Of a stretch of 64,000 nt of DNA, positions 17,061 to 25,778 are shown piece by piece. Positions within the stretch are counted from its first letter, which is position 1. Each line of letters begins with the position of its first letter. The position numbers were made by a program, and so were the translations under genes. The notes below the pieces were generated by a model that made no database searches, was not told where the DNA came from, and was given only the letters and a program-made list of their open reading frames with translations. The stretch comes from Spirochaetes bacterium GWE1_32_154 (lineage in GTDB: Bacteria > Spirochaetota > GWE2-31-10), in contig MIAY01000033.1 in the NCBI GenBank assembly GCA_001829315.1, positions 55,319-119,318 on the forward strand, written 5' to 3'.

Positions 17061-18098
17061 ATGAAAAAATACACAATATTATTTTTATTTTTGGTTTCAT
17101 TCACAGTATTCTCAAATATCAGAACATACGGAAAAGGTCCGTTATTTTCAAAAAATGTTTTTTCACCCTATATAATTTTTATGAACCTGCCCGGACAAAA
17201 AGCATTAATAGACTCCCCTCGCAGTTTAAACATAACTACATCAATATATTATTCACAGGATTTTAATATTTATGCAATATATAATTATCCGCACGAAGAA
17301 TGGGGTATATTCAGAGTCGCTGATTTTGAAAGTTTCATCCTCGAGTCATCATCTTTTTATTCAATAAACAAATATTTTGAAATCGGTATGAGTATACGGC
17401 TTATTTCATACTATGGTGGTGCTTTAGACAGTTTTACTCAATACTGGCATGATTTATTTTCACTTCCAAACGGGGGCAGAGAATATTTCCCTATAAATGA
17501 AGTGTATGTTGATTTCAAGACACAAAATGGTTTTGATATATTTCTTGATAAACCGGCTGTCGGATTTGGTGATATTGACACCTGGTTTAAATTTAATTTT
17601 TATACAAACAAATACAGTGCATTCTCACTAACACAAGGTTTTAAAATTCCAACCGGTCAATTATCAAACATTACCGGCTCCGGGTATCCTGATTATTTAG
17701 CAGGCCTTCTTATTGATTTCTACCCGATACAATATTTTTCCATGTACCTGCAGGGAGCTGCTGTTTTTCCACTACAGTTTATGTTTCCTGATGCCCCAAC
17801 GCCATATCCTTCATTCAACGCGATTGTTTCATTAGAATTTTCACCAGTTAAGTTTTTCTCAATAATAACCCAAATGAACATAAAAACATCACATATTAAA
17901 GGGTATATTCCTATTTACAACAATCTTGGCATGTATACAGAACTCGCCGGTTCTCCACAAACAAATTTATTAGTTGGCATTGTTTTCACAATTGACCGGT
18001 ACCGTTTGCAAATTTACTTTGAAGAAGATACATTTATGAATGCAGGTACCGATTATACCGTATCAGTTGCATTATCATACGATTTGCGACTCAAATAA
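17061..18098 (+). CDS. DUF3187-like outer-membrane beta-barrel protein
   Basis: This 345-residue protein has a cleavable signal peptide (first about 18 residues, VFSN) and a mature N-terminus GKGPLFSKNVFSPYIIFMNLPGQ, which resembles the 'GPL..rN..p....fl..' start of DUF3187 proteins. The rest alternates amphipathic strands, with FGDIDTWFKFNFYT and GSGYPDYLAGLLI segments typical of the family, and ends in a strand (VALSYDLRLK). The ATG follows the stop of the giant gene with no gap, so the pair is one operon and the products probably share an outer-membrane role. Confidence 0.65.
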   Translation: MKKYTILFLFLVSFTVFSNIRTYGKGPLFSKNVFSPYIIFMNLPGQKALIDSPRSLNITTSIYYSQDFNIYAIYNYPHEEWGIFRVADFESFILESSSFYSINKYFEIGMSIRLISYYGGALDSFTQYWHDLFSLPNGGREYFPINEVYVDFKTQNGFDIFLDKPAVGFGDIDTWFKFNFYTNKYSAFSLTQGFKIPTGQLSNITGSGYPDYLAGLLIDFYPIQYFSMYLQGAAVFPLQFMFPDAPTPYPSFNAIVSLEFSPVKFFSIITQMNIKTSHIKGYIPIYNNLGMYTELAGSPQTNLLVGIVFTIDRYRLQIYFEEDTFMNAGTDYTVSVALSYDLRLK

Positions 18099-18182
18099 AA
18101 TATGTATTACTTTATTCTCAATTTTAAAGTTTTTCTCTATAATAGACTCATGTTTATTGAGTGTTTAAACGATAATTAAAAT

Positions 18183-19538
18183 ATGAAAACAAAATTTTTA
18201 ATTCATTATAATAGTTCATTTAAACGATACTGGGACATTTTCATTGTTCTGGTAATTTTTTACTGTGCCATAACAATTCCTTATATTATGGCATCTGAAA
18301 TTAATAACTTTGATATTATCTACTGGTTTTTATCAATTATATTTGCTTGTGATATATTTGTAAATTTCAATACAACTGTACGGATAAAACAAAACACACT
18401 TACACAAAGACGTGAAATTTCAAAGCACTACTTGAAAACGTGGTTTTTTATTGATCTTCTTGCGGCAATCCCGTTTGCTTATATATTTTCAGTTTATTTC
18501 AATAAACCTTTTCCTGTTGAAACAACACTTAATTTATTCCTGACGTTTAAATTATTACGCATATTACAATTAGTTAAACTTTTTAAAACAAGAATTATTT
18601 TCAGAAATCTTCAAGCTGTTATAAATTTAAACCCAAGTATCATGAGACTTATCATTTTTGTTTTCTGGTTTGCCATTATTGTACATTTAATGTCATTGGG
18701 CTGGATAATTATCGGAGCAAGTGAAAAAGAAAGACCATTTACTGATCAGTATATCATATCTCTTTACTGGTGCGTGACTACTATTGCAACTATCGGATAC
18801 GGGGATATTACTCCGGACAAAAACATACGGATTCAACTTTTATATACTATATTTGTTCAGTTATTAGGCGTTGGTATGTATGGTTATATAATAGGTAATA
18901 TATCATCTCTAATTGCAAATATAGATGTTGCAAAAAGTAATTTTGTTGAGAAAATGGAACAAATTAAAGAATACATGAGAATAAAAAAGATTCCTTACCC
19001 AATTCAGGATAAGGTAAAAAATTATTATAATTATTTATGGGAAACAAAAAAGAGTATAACCGGCGTAACTTTTCTAAATGAAATACCCCCTACACTTAAA
19101 ATGGAGATTTCATTATTTTTAAACCGTACAATTATTGATAAAGTTTCTCTTTTTAAAGATGCGAATGATATATTTATCCGTGAAATAGTTCAGATCCTTG
19201 AACCTCTAATTTTCCTTCCGGACGATTATATAATCCGTCAGGAAGAGTACGGTGAATGTATGTATTTTCTGAACTCCGGAGATATTGAAGTTCTTGTAAA
19301 TGGAATAAGAGTAGCAATGTTGGGTCCCGGTTCACCTTTTGGCGAAACGGCACTTATTCAAGGTGAAAAACGAACAGCATCTATCAGAACACTTAATTAT
19401 TGTGATGTCTATAAACTTTCAAAACAGGATTTTGATATCTTAAGATCCAAATACCCTGATTTTGATAATAAAGTAAATGAAATAATGAATCAGCGAATAA
19501 AGGATAATGCTGCAAAAATGAATAAATCTAAAAATTAA
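18183..19538 (+). CDS. Cyclic-nucleotide-gated potassium channel
   Basis: This 451-residue protein has a six-helix channel core: hydrophobic segments near 18-38, 45-62, 88-108, a basic S4-like helix (FKLLRILQLVKLFKTR, about 122-140), S5 near 155-178 and S6 near 215-240. The pore reads WCVTTIATIGYGDITP, with the K+-selective GYGD filter. A linker helix leads to a C-terminal cyclic-nucleotide-binding domain at about 315-430, with GPGSPFGETALIQGEKRTASIRT containing the FGE-x-AL and RxA phosphate cassette, so cAMP or cGMP binding is expected. A TATAAT at about 18140 is a possible -10. It resembles MloK1/SthK-type channels; SthK is itself from a spirochaete. Confidence 0.93.
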   Translation: MKTKFLIHYNSSFKRYWDIFIVLVIFYCAITIPYIMASEINNFDIIYWFLSIIFACDIFVNFNTTVRIKQNTLTQRREISKHYLKTWFFIDLLAAIPFAYIFSVYFNKPFPVETTLNLFLTFKLLRILQLVKLFKTRIIFRNLQAVINLNPSIMRLIIFVFWFAIIVHLMSLGWIIIGASEKERPFTDQYIISLYWCVTTIATIGYGDITPDKNIRIQLLYTIFVQLLGVGMYGYIIGNISSLIANIDVAKSNFVEKMEQIKEYMRIKKIPYPIQDKVKNYYNYLWETKKSITGVTFLNEIPPTLKMEISLFLNRTIIDKVSLFKDANDIFIREIVQILEPLIFLPDDYIIRQEEYGECMYFLNSGDIEVLVNGIRVAMLGPGSPFGETALIQGEKRTASIRTLNYCDVYKLSKQDFDILRSKYPDFDNKVNEIMNQRIKDNAAKMNKSKN

Positions 19539-19954
19539 TCCTCTGACCATCCCAATTAAAAACGATCGACCATAGAGCCTTCAAAAAAATCCTTCCCCCC
19601 CCCCCTTGTTGTATGTCAGAGTAGCTACACCCACGAACAGAGGCTGACACAATCTAATTATGTATGGCAAAAGAGAAAATTATGTACACATGATTTTCTC
19701 AAGAAAATTTATAATAAAAAGTATTTTTTGTAAAATTTGTGTATTTTGTATTTATTCTTTTAAATAAAAGAACTATATATTTATTGAAGTTTTTACTTCT
19801 CTTTCTCCTTCCAAATTATTTAAAGGGATCAGCATTTATGTTGATCCCTTTTCATTAAAATATATTAGTGAAAAAAATAGATTGATTTTTTTTATTAGTT
19901 CATATATAAAGTATTGTTAGTTATTTCTACTATATTGTAATTAAGGATGTTATA
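19539..19954 (+). other. 416-base noncoding region with C11 tract and orphan terminator
   Basis: No open frame with a credible start is seen. The region holds a run of eleven C at 19595-19605, unusual in such AT-rich DNA, and a TAGAGCC half-site resembling the dispersed GAGCCTC core. Downstream is a small hairpin GAAGT-TTTT-ACTTC at about 19788-19801 and a strong hairpin at 19822-19851. A hairpin pair without a gene before it could mark a short RNA of about 80-100 bases, but no convincing promoter is visible. Confidence 0.4.
19822..19851 (+). terminator. Strong stem-loop, likely terminator
   Basis: AAAGGGATCAGCAT (19822-19835) pairs with ATGTTGATCCCTTT through 13 base pairs (one G-U) around a four-base loop and is followed by TTTTCATT. 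It lies 280 bases after the channel gene and 100 bases before the methyltransferase gene. Confidence 0.65.
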
Positions 19955-21097
19955 ATGTTCGAAAACTGGTATTTAACTGAATTGATGAATAAGAATGTCC
20001 GGGATATCTGGCCACTTACAGATAACTACCTCTTAAAGTTGATAAAAGATATTTTAGACAGAACCGGAATGTCGGAAGAATTAAAAAAACCCGTTTCAAT
20101 ATCATATCTTATAAAAAAATTTAATTATTCAGACAAATCATACAGTGCATTAAAATGGGTTCTTGAAAGATTAAAATTCAGCAACTTTATGGACTCAAAT
20201 GAAGATAGTGATGAAGTAAAATATTTTTTTACAGATAAAAAAATAACATATAATGATGTTGAACTCTATAATTATTGTACAGCACAAGAGCCTGGTTCTT
20301 CACACACTTTTAAAATGTTAAAATTAATGGCAGATAATTATGAAGATTTTCTTAAAGGTAATAAAACAGGAGTTGAAATTATTTTTTCACCTGAAAACAT
20401 TGAAATAATCAATGAATATTACGAAAAAAGTCTTTTTTACAATGCGAACAATATTTTAGGAGCTAAAGTTCTTAATAATGAAGTTGACAATAGAGATAAC
20501 CCGCATATACTCGAACTCGGTGGTGGTATGGGTGGCGGAACAAAACAGTTTATCTCTCAAAGAAAAGATGAAGGTAAGTCATTAACAAATTTTACCTACC
20601 ACTTTACTGATGTTGCAAATAAAATGATTAGAAACACCAGAAAAACAATTGAATCACTAACGGGCGATATATCTAATTTTGAATTCAGCAAATTTGACTT
20701 CAATAAACCACTCACTGAAGTTGGTGTTGAAGAAAATAAATATGATATTATCTGGGCAGTTAATGCAATTCATGTTGCCTATGATCTTAAATTTACATTA
20801 AGTGAATTATATAAAGTTTTAAAACCAAATGGTGTTATTCTGATTTCTGAAACAGTCAGACCAAGTGAAGGCCCGATGATTCAACACGAATTTGTTATCA
20901 ACACCCTTGATGATTACTGGAATGTTAAACTCGATGATGAATGGAGACCAAATTATGGTTTCATTAAGTGGAAAAACTGGATTAAAGCATTAGAAGCTGC
21001 CGGTTTTGATATTTACACAACAGAGCCGAATATGAATGAAGTTGAAAAAGAATTTAATAATTGTTATACAACAGTAATAAAGGGTATTAAAAAATAA
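19955..21097 (+). CDS. Class I SAM-dependent C-methyltransferase, polyketide-type
   Basis: This 380-residue protein has an N-terminal helical/winged-helix region (about 1-95) and a Rossmann methyltransferase fold from about 150. Motif I is HILELGGGMGGGT at 184-196; FTDVANKMIR is the acidic ribose-binding strand, followed by FEFSKFDFNK, YDIIWAVNAIHVAYD and LYKVLKPNGVILISE. The GGG-rich motif I and 'NAIHV' are typical of C-methyltransferase domains of polyketide synthases. The ketosynthase gene follows 45 bases later on the same strand. I infer that it methylates an acyl chain intermediate, but the substrate is not visible. Confidence 0.8.
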   Translation: MFENWYLTELMNKNVRDIWPLTDNYLLKLIKDILDRTGMSEELKKPVSISYLIKKFNYSDKSYSALKWVLERLKFSNFMDSNEDSDEVKYFFTDKKITYNDVELYNYCTAQEPGSSHTFKMLKLMADNYEDFLKGNKTGVEIIFSPENIEIINEYYEKSLFYNANNILGAKVLNNEVDNRDNPHILELGGGMGGGTKQFISQRKDEGKSLTNFTYHFTDVANKMIRNTRKTIESLTGDISNFEFSKFDFNKPLTEVGVEENKYDIIWAVNAIHVAYDLKFTLSELYKVLKPNGVILISETVRPSEGPMIQHEFVINTLDDYWNVKLDDEWRPNYGFIKWKNWIKALEAAGFDIYTTEPNMNEVEKEFNNCYTTVIKGIKK

Positions 21098-21142
21098 TTA
21101 ATATCATTATTACAGTATCAGCAACAATTTAGAGGAATAAAA

Positions 21143-22369
21143 ATGAGAAGAGTAGTTATTACAGGTTATGATATTATTTGTCCAATAGGAAATACAAAAG
21201 AAGATGTTAAAAAATCTTTTTACAACAAAACAAGTGGTGTGGAATTAATTCCTGAATGGAAAGAACTCAAAGGGTTGCGATCTTTTGTTGGTGGTACAGT
21301 AAAAAATCTGGACGAGAAAGTACTTGATCGAAAAATAAGAAGATCAATGGGTAAACTTTCAGTTATGAATACAATAACAGCAATTAACGCACTAAAACAC
21401 TCCGGCATTCCTGATGAAATGCTCAGTAGCGGAAGATTAGGTTGTGCTGCAGCTTCAACTATAGGTAGTCCTCAAGCGTTTAATGATTTCTTTCACGAAC
21501 TTATCGTTAACAAATCAATTGACCAGATTCAATCAATGACTTTTCTTAAATTAATGAATCATACAACAGTTGCAAATATTGCAGTATCTCTTGGCATTAC
21601 AGGTAGAGTTTTCTCTCCATCAAGTGCTTGTACATCAAGCTCTCAGTCAATTGGCATGTCGTATGAATACATTAAATACGGTTTACAGGATGTTATGCTG
21701 GCAGGTGGAGGAGAAGAACTTCACCACACAACAGTTGCCGTTTTTGACATTATGGATGTTGCATGCAGAACGCACAATGACAACCCCAAAGAAGCCTCAC
21801 AGCCTTTTAACAAAAAAAGAGGCGGTATTGTTGTAGGAGAAGGCGCAGGCATGGTAGTTCTTGAAGAACTTGAACACGCAAAAAAAAGAGGTGCAACAAT
21901 TTACGGCGAAGTTATTGGTTTTTCTTCCCTTTGCGATGGCCACCACATGTCGACACCATCAAGTGAAGGTATGAAAGCGACAATGATTGAAGCAATTAAA
22001 AATGCCGGTATAAAAAAAGAAGATATTGATTATATAAATGCGCATGCAACAGCTACAGAGACAGGCGATGTGGCTGAAAGTCAGGCAACCCGTGAAATTT
22101 TTGGCAATAAAACACCATTAAGTGGAACAAAAAGTTTTACCGGACACACATTAGGCAGTTGCGGAGTTCATGAGGTAATTTATAGCTTAATGATGATAGA
22201 AGATAAAACAATGTATCCTACAATCAACCTTACAAATATTGATCCTCGTTGTGAAGGACTTGATATTGTTACTGATTTAAGAAAAAAAGATTTGAATATA
22301 GTCTTAAGCAATAACTTTGCTTTTGGCGGTATAAATACATCAATTTTACTAAAAAAATATGATAAATAA
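21143..22369 (+). CDS. Beta-ketoacyl-ACP synthase (FabF-like KS)
   Basis: This 408-residue thiolase-fold condensing enzyme is full length. The catalytic triad is complete: Cys163 in SSACTSSSQS, His301 in NAHATATETGD and His335 in FTGHTLG; the C-terminal NNFAFGGINTS loop is present. The gatekeeper sequence and HHTTV after the active site differ from housekeeping FabF and recall KS subunits of aryl-polyene or small polyketide systems. Start follows GAGGAAT. It is probably co-transcribed with the upstream methyltransferase and ends at a strong terminator. No acyl carrier protein, ketoreductase or dehydratase gene lies nearby. Confidence 0.9.
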   Translation: MRRVVITGYDIICPIGNTKEDVKKSFYNKTSGVELIPEWKELKGLRSFVGGTVKNLDEKVLDRKIRRSMGKLSVMNTITAINALKHSGIPDEMLSSGRLGCAAASTIGSPQAFNDFFHELIVNKSIDQIQSMTFLKLMNHTTVANIAVSLGITGRVFSPSSACTSSSQSIGMSYEYIKYGLQDVMLAGGGEELHHTTVAVFDIMDVACRTHNDNPKEASQPFNKKRGGIVVGEGAGMVVLEELEHAKKRGATIYGEVIGFSSLCDGHHMSTPSSEGMKATMIEAIKNAGIKKEDIDYINAHATATETGDVAESQATREIFGNKTPLSGTKSFTGHTLGSCGVHEVIYSLMMIEDKTMYPTINLTNIDPRCEGLDIVTDLRKKDLNIVLSNNFAFGGINTSILLKKYDK

Positions 22370-22372
22370 AAT

Positions 22373-22400
22373 AAAAAAAAGCGATAAAATCGCTTTTTTT
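22373..22400. terminator. Bidirectional terminator
   Basis: A run of A, then GCGAT-AAA-ATCGC, then a run of at least nine T. It serves both the ketosynthase gene on the plus strand and the CheY-like gene on the minus strand. Confidence 0.9.
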
Positions 22401-22838
22401 TTATTTACCCAATGCCGATTTAATTCTTTCCAGCACCTTCTTTCTATCAAGTGGCTTAACAATATAATTTTTTGCACCAGCAACTAAGGCTCTTTTTACT
22501 AAATCCTCTTTACCAAGCGCACTAATCACAATAATTTTAGCATCCTTATCAAATTTTAAAATTTCAGTAAGACATGTTAACCCATCCATATTCGGCATTG
22601 TAATATCCATTGTAACAAAATCAACTTTCGGGTGATGCTCTTTGTATTTTTCTAGAGCCTCAACGCCATCTAAAGCAGTATCAATAACTTCAAATTGTTC
22701 AGAAATTAAAATTTGATTCAATTGTTTTTGTATGAATATTGAATCATCAACAATCATTACTTTATAAGGCTGGCCAATTTCATTTAAACCTTCCGGATCT
22801 TTACTATTCAAATTAGGAAAATCTGAGCTCACTCGCAT
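22401..22838 (-). CDS. CheY-like single-domain response regulator
   Basis: This 145-residue protein has a 25-residue N-terminal tail and one receiver domain. Acidic pocket Asp31-Asp32, phosphoacceptor Asp78 in VTMDITMPNMDG, Ser106 in VISALGK at the Thr position, and Lys128 in IVKPL are all present. No output domain follows, so it signals by protein contact, as in chemotaxis or in phosphorelays. The SD GAGGGAG precedes the ATG. No kinase gene is adjacent; the REC-HATPase and HPt genes 15 kb away are possible partners only by inference. Confidence 0.9.
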   Translation of the reverse strand: MRVSSDFPNLNSKDPEGLNEIGQPYKVMIVDDSIFIQKQLNQILISEQFEVIDTALDGVEALEKYKEHHPKVDFVTMDITMPNMDGLTCLTEILKFDKDAKIIVISALGKEDLVKRALVAGAKNYIVKPLDRKKVLERIKSALGK

Positions 22839-22985
22839 TTTCTACTCCCTCTATATAATAATATATTATATAGCATAATAAAAAAAATGGTATATTATTT
22901 TATAAATTTTCAAATAATTATTGCTTTTTTTTCTTAATTATTTAAAATATGATTTCTAGTATTCATTTTATTGGGGGACTTAATA

Positions 22986-23864
22986 ATGAAAAAATTTGTG
23001 TTGTTTTTTTCATTTTTCTTAATCTCATATACTATTTTTTCAGCAGCTAAATCAAGTAAGAGCGTTTTAAATTGGGGTGCCGGTGGACCACAATATGTAA
23101 CATACGCAACAACAACTGGTAAAAGTGGTTTCATCACGACGCCAAGTGCATATTGTTCTCCAATGGGTACACTTATGATTGGTGCAGAATTTACTTTTTC
23201 CTCAAGGTCACCCTATGGTGGCTTAGCTTATATTCCAAAGGTCACATTTACACCACATCATATGTTTGAATTTGGCGTTTCAAAAGAGCTGGCTTATCAT
23301 GACGAACCAAATGCCCCTTCAAACTTTTACTTTGATAGCACTCCATTTCTTTTTCATTATAAATTCCGGTTTCTTGACTGGCGATCTGGAGCATTGGCAT
23401 TTGTCCAGGATTTTGAGGTTGTTCCGGATAACTCAGGTTCTCCTTCGAGGGGATACTCAGGTACAACATTATATTTTATGTTTACCGGTGTTACAACTTT
23501 TGTCGGTTCTTTTAATTTTGGATTTGGCAAAACATTTTATTTTACAAGAGTACCTGATTTATTATTTAATTTTTATGCATCATGGGTTTATTCAGTAACA
23601 AAATTAGATGACAGGCTTCAATTTCTTATTGATTTTTCAAATGCAGACTATAGAGCAGGCGATGATAGATTTAAAGTAGCAAATGAAGATAGAGCATATT
23701 TAAATGCTCAAATAAGAGGGGTACTTATTAAAACTCCAAAATTCCAATGGACCCTCATGGCTACTATCTATGACTTGCTTGATGCTGGTGGAGCATGGGA
23801 TAACGCACCACGTCTAAATTTAAATGCGTCTATAGGAACAACATTTAACATAGACTTATATTAA
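22986..23864 (+). CDS. Putative outer-membrane beta-barrel protein
   Basis: This 292-residue protein has a signal peptide (MKKFVLFFSFFLISY ..., cleavage after about FSA). The mature region begins with SGFITTPSAYCSPMGTLMIG and alternates amphipathic strands; MFEFGVSKELAY, FLFHYKFRFLDW and FNFGFGKTFYFTR look like barrel strands. The true start is the ATG at 22986 behind GGGGGAC; an upstream in-frame TTG at 22971 is part of that SD. It heads a run of five genes on the plus strand that continue with lipid metabolism. The function is unknown. Confidence 0.7.
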   Translation: MKKFVLFFSFFLISYTIFSAAKSSKSVLNWGAGGPQYVTYATTTGKSGFITTPSAYCSPMGTLMIGAEFTFSSRSPYGGLAYIPKVTFTPHHMFEFGVSKELAYHDEPNAPSNFYFDSTPFLFHYKFRFLDWRSGALAFVQDFEVVPDNSGSPSRGYSGTTLYFMFTGVTTFVGSFNFGFGKTFYFTRVPDLLFNFYASWVYSVTKLDDRLQFLIDFSNADYRAGDDRFKVANEDRAYLNAQIRGVLIKTPKFQWTLMATIYDLLDAGGAWDNAPRLNLNASIGTTFNIDLY

Positions 23865-23879
23865 TTAAAGAAGGTAATA

Positions 23880-24800
23880 ATGAAATACAAAAAAATATCA
23901 GTAATTTACAATAAAAATGCATCCGGTGGTAAAGCAGAAATTAAATTTAATCAGTTAAAAAATATTATTACTCAAAAAGTTCCTGATGCTGAAATAGAGT
24001 ACTACAACTCAGAATCCATTAAGGATATGGAAAACTATATCGTTGATCTATGTTATAATAAAAAAGCTGATTTATTAATCCCCTTAGGTGGTGATGGAAC
24101 AATATCAAGTATTTCAAATGTATTAATGACTATAGATTTTGATAAAAGAATTCCGATTTTACCTATACCTGGCGGAACCGGAAATTCATTTCTGGTAGAC
24201 CAAAATATTACAACTATTGATGATGCTTTTGAAAAATTCGATCCCAATGGATATTTTTTATCCGACATAATTGAGGTAAAAACAAATAAAAGACACTTTT
24301 ATTGCATAAATATTGTTGGAATGGGTTTTATTTCTGATGTTGCAGAATTTGCTGTCAAACATAAAAAGTCAATTGGCGCTTTATCTTATATATTAGCTGT
24401 TTTTACCGGACTTGGCAAATTTAAACCATACAAGACAAAAATTACATTTTCTGACCATGAACAATTTAATTCAGATAAAGTGTTTTTCCTGACAATAAGT
24501 AATAATAAATTTACTGCAGCAAAATTTATGGTTGCTCCTGATGCCGATATTACTGATGGACTGGGGGATATCATTATATTACATGATATTAATCGTTTTC
24601 AATTTTTAAAAGGTTTTTCAAAAATTTTTACCGGTAAACATACGCATGAAAAAGGTTGCACATATATTAAATCTTCATCTTTAAAAATTGAAGCAGACCC
24701 TTTATTTTACATAATGCCTGACGGTGATTTACTTGATGATTATTCGCCGGTTGAAATAAATATTTTGAAAGCCCAAATAAAATTTGCGTTAAAATCATAG
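23880..24800 (+). CDS. Diacylglycerol-kinase-family lipid kinase
   Basis: This 306-residue protein has the DAGK catalytic fold: IYNKNASGGKA at the N-terminus, the nucleotide-binding LGGDGTISSISN at about 69-80, and PIPGGTGNSFL near 99-109. The C-terminal beta domain includes KFMVAPDADITDGLGDIIIL and MPDGDLL, as in YegS/DgkB/BmrU proteins. It probably phosphorylates a lipid such as diacylglycerol at the inner membrane. The next gene, plsC, starts four bases downstream, consistent with phosphatidate metabolism. Confidence 0.9.
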   Translation: MKYKKISVIYNKNASGGKAEIKFNQLKNIITQKVPDAEIEYYNSESIKDMENYIVDLCYNKKADLLIPLGGDGTISSISNVLMTIDFDKRIPILPIPGGTGNSFLVDQNITTIDDAFEKFDPNGYFLSDIIEVKTNKRHFYCINIVGMGFISDVAEFAVKHKKSIGALSYILAVFTGLGKFKPYKTKITFSDHEQFNSDKVFFLTISNNKFTAAKFMVAPDADITDGLGDIIILHDINRFQFLKGFSKIFTGKHTHEKGCTYIKSSSLKIEADPLFYIMPDGDLLDDYSPVEINILKAQIKFALKS

Positions 24801-24804
24801 ATCG

Positions 24805-25536
24805 ATGAAAATTTTATTTAGTTTATTATTATGGTTTATTTTTTGGATTAATCTAATCATTTTTGTTCCTGTTTTAATTCTTATTTCTTTTTTTGTTCAC
24901 TCTGAAAAGATAAAAAACAAACTTGTTTTTAATTTTTGTAGTTATATAACAAAATCACTTTTAATTAAAACAGAAATACAATACTTATCAGAAGAAACTA
25001 AAAATATATTCCCGATAATTTTTGTTGCAAATCACGTAAGTTTTTTTGATCTTTTCATATCCGGAGCTACTTTACCTGGTTATCCACGAGGTTTTGAATT
25101 ATCGACTCATTTCAACAAACCTTTTTACGGATGGTTTATAAAAAAATTTGGTCAAGTGCCGATTAATCCAAAAAATAAAAGCACAATTCTACATTCAATA
25201 AAAATTGCAACAGAACTTCTTCATAATAAAATAAGAAATTTTTTTGTAATGCCCGAAGGATCAAGAACAAGATCAGGGGCGTTAGGAACATTTAATCATG
25301 GAGCGTTCTTTTTATCAATGCACTCTAACATACCTATAGCACCTGTTATTTATAAAAATTTGTTTTCAATAAATAATCCGAATTCAATATTAATACATCC
25401 CGGGAAAATTACTGTAATAATTGGCAACCTAATTTATCCTGAGCAATTTAAAAATAAAGAAGAAATGGCCCAATATACAAAAAACTATATGAATACAATT
25501 CTTAAGGAAAAAACATGCGAATTGACAAATTCCTAA
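24805..25536 (+). CDS. plsC: 1-acyl-glycerol-3-phosphate acyltransferase family (PlsC)
   Basis: This 243-residue integral or peripheral inner-membrane enzyme has one long hydrophobic N-terminal segment (about 3-32). The acyltransferase motif NHVSFFD is at 76-82 (NHx4D), and MPEGSRTRSG at about 149-158 is motif III. It should acylate lysophosphatidate to phosphatidate. It follows the lipid kinase by four bases and overlaps the S4-domain gene by 22 bases, so it is firmly embedded in the operon. Confidence 0.92.
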   Translation: MKILFSLLLWFIFWINLIIFVPVLILISFFVHSEKIKNKLVFNFCSYITKSLLIKTEIQYLSEETKNIFPIIFVANHVSFFDLFISGATLPGYPRGFELSTHFNKPFYGWFIKKFGQVPINPKNKSTILHSIKIATELLHNKIRNFFVMPEGSRTRSGALGTFNHGAFFLSMHSNIPIAPVIYKNLFSINNPNSILIHPGKITVIIGNLIYPEQFKNKEEMAQYTKNYMNTILKEKTCELTNS

Positions 25537-25778
25537 AAATATCGTTAATATTCAAGACTCGTTCATCTGGTGATAAATTAATAGATGATAACAGAGTTTT
25601 TATTAATAACAAACCGACCAAAAGTTCTTCAACCGTTAAAATTGGCGATACAATATTAATAATTACAACAGACAAAAAGACAACATACCAAGTTAAGCAA
25701 ATCCTTGAAAAAAACGTTTCAAAAGAATTAGCTAAAACTATGTATGAAATAATCAATGAGGAATCAAATGAATTCTAA
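25515..25778 (+). CDS. Small S4-domain RNA-binding protein (RqcP/Hsp15-like)
   Basis: At 87 residues, almost the whole protein is one S4 domain: MRIDKFLKISLIFKTRSSG, then VFINNKPTKSSSTVKIGD. Small stand-alone S4 proteins of this type (RqcP, Hsp15) act on stalled 50S subunits with a peptidyl-tRNA. The start overlaps plsC by 22 bases and has AAGGA ten bases upstream of it. It overlaps the following U32 gene by 11 bases. The subfamily is uncertain. Confidence 0.85.
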   Translation: MRIDKFLKISLIFKTRSSGDKLIDDNRVFINNKPTKSSSTVKIGDTILIITTDKKTTYQVKQILEKNVSKELAKTMYEIINEESNEF

